This document shows positions 5,999 through 6,258 of a stretch of DNA of 6,258 nucleotides, one piece after another. Below the pieces are notes generated by a model. The model made no database searches. It was not told the origin of the DNA and worked only from the letters and a program-made list of their open reading frames with translations. Origin of the DNA: an uncultured Prevotella sp. (GTDB lineage: Bacteria > Bacteroidota > Bacteroidia > Bacteroidales > Bacteroidaceae); the NCBI GenBank assembly GCA_938018155.1, contig CALIIG010000246.1:1-6258 (forward strand), in the 5' to 3' direction. The position numbers and the translations under genes are program-made. Each line of letters begins with the position of its first letter. Within the stretch, counting starts at the first letter, position 1.

Positions 5999-6258
5999 AT
6001 GCAAGATAATTTAGTGATTGTAGAGAGTCCTGCGAAGGCAAAAACGATAGAGAAGTTTTTGGGGAAAGACTTCAAAGTAATGTCTTCATATGGCCATATT
6101 CGCGATTTGAAGAAAAAAGAACTCGGCATAGACGAGAAGACCTTTGAGCCGGACTACGAGATACCGGAGGATAAAAAGAAGATTGTAACTGAACTGAAGA
6201 AGAATGCTAAGGTTGCCAAAAAGATTTGGCTTGCATCTGATGAGGACCGCGAAGGAGA
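5999..6258 (+). CDS. topA: DNA topoisomerase I (type IA), N-terminal part, cut by window end
   Basis: The ATG at 5999 opens a frame running off the end of the window; 86 full codons are visible. The product begins [20 protein letters not shown], the conserved start of the TOPRIM domain of type IA topoisomerases, with Glu9 at the position of the catalytic E. coli Glu9. SDEDREG (80-86) is the Mg2+-binding DxDxE motif, with Asp81, Asp83 and Glu85 all present; E. coli has Leu where this protein has Glu82. The enzyme relaxes negative supercoils by cleaving and rejoining one strand behind transcription and replication. The catalytic tyrosine and C-terminal zinc or basic domains lie outside the window. 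It has its own promoter and is separated by 210 bp from the acyltransferase gene, so it is probably an independent unit. Confidence 0.95.
   Translation, partial: MQDNLVIVESPAKAKTIEKFLGKDFKVMSSYGHIRDLKKKELGIDEKTFEPDYEIPEDKKKIVTELKKNAKVAKKIWLASDEDREG

Overview
The window looks like chromosomal DNA of a member of Bacteroidales, most likely Prevotella or a close relative. Three things point there: a fimbrillin-type secreted protein end, a short 'MKKxYxxP...LAGS' peptide of the kind common in Prevotella/Bacteroides, and three Bacteroidetes-style promoters with a TAnnTTTG -7 box. The TopA N-terminus also fits. The genus is inferred from recalled family resemblance, not from a search.

Layout: (1) 1-1340, + strand, is the 3' part of a large fimbrillin/FISUMP-like surface protein. 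(2) 1341-1481 is a convergent intergenic spacer with two hairpins, one a strong 15-bp stem that can terminate transcription from both sides. (3) 1482-4187, - strand, is a complete PMCA-type calcium P-type ATPase of 901 residues with all catalytic motifs intact. (4) 4188-4574 is a divergent, AT-rich promoter region with a good promoter for each direction, a 10-bp direct repeat and a possible 24-codon leader ORF. (5) 4575-4781 and 4829-5788, + strand, are a 68-residue peptide of unknown function followed by an acyltransferase-3-type membrane protein, probably one transcription unit. (6) 5789-5998 is a spacer with a near-perfect 26-nt dyad and a promoter. (7) 5999 to the end, + strand, is the N-terminus of DNA topoisomerase I (topA).

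The ATPase and topA are housekeeping-like genes. The fimbrillin end and the peptide/acyltransferase pair are the accessory part. The most interesting unit is 4504-5788: a possible leader ORF overlapping the start of a small peptide in an ATGA arrangement, the peptide carrying a weakly double-glycine-like LAGS segment, and a membrane O-acyltransferase-like protein immediately downstream. Whether the enzyme acts on the peptide or on a cell-surface glycan cannot be told from this window. I saw no RNA genes, CRISPR array, insertion sequence or attachment site.
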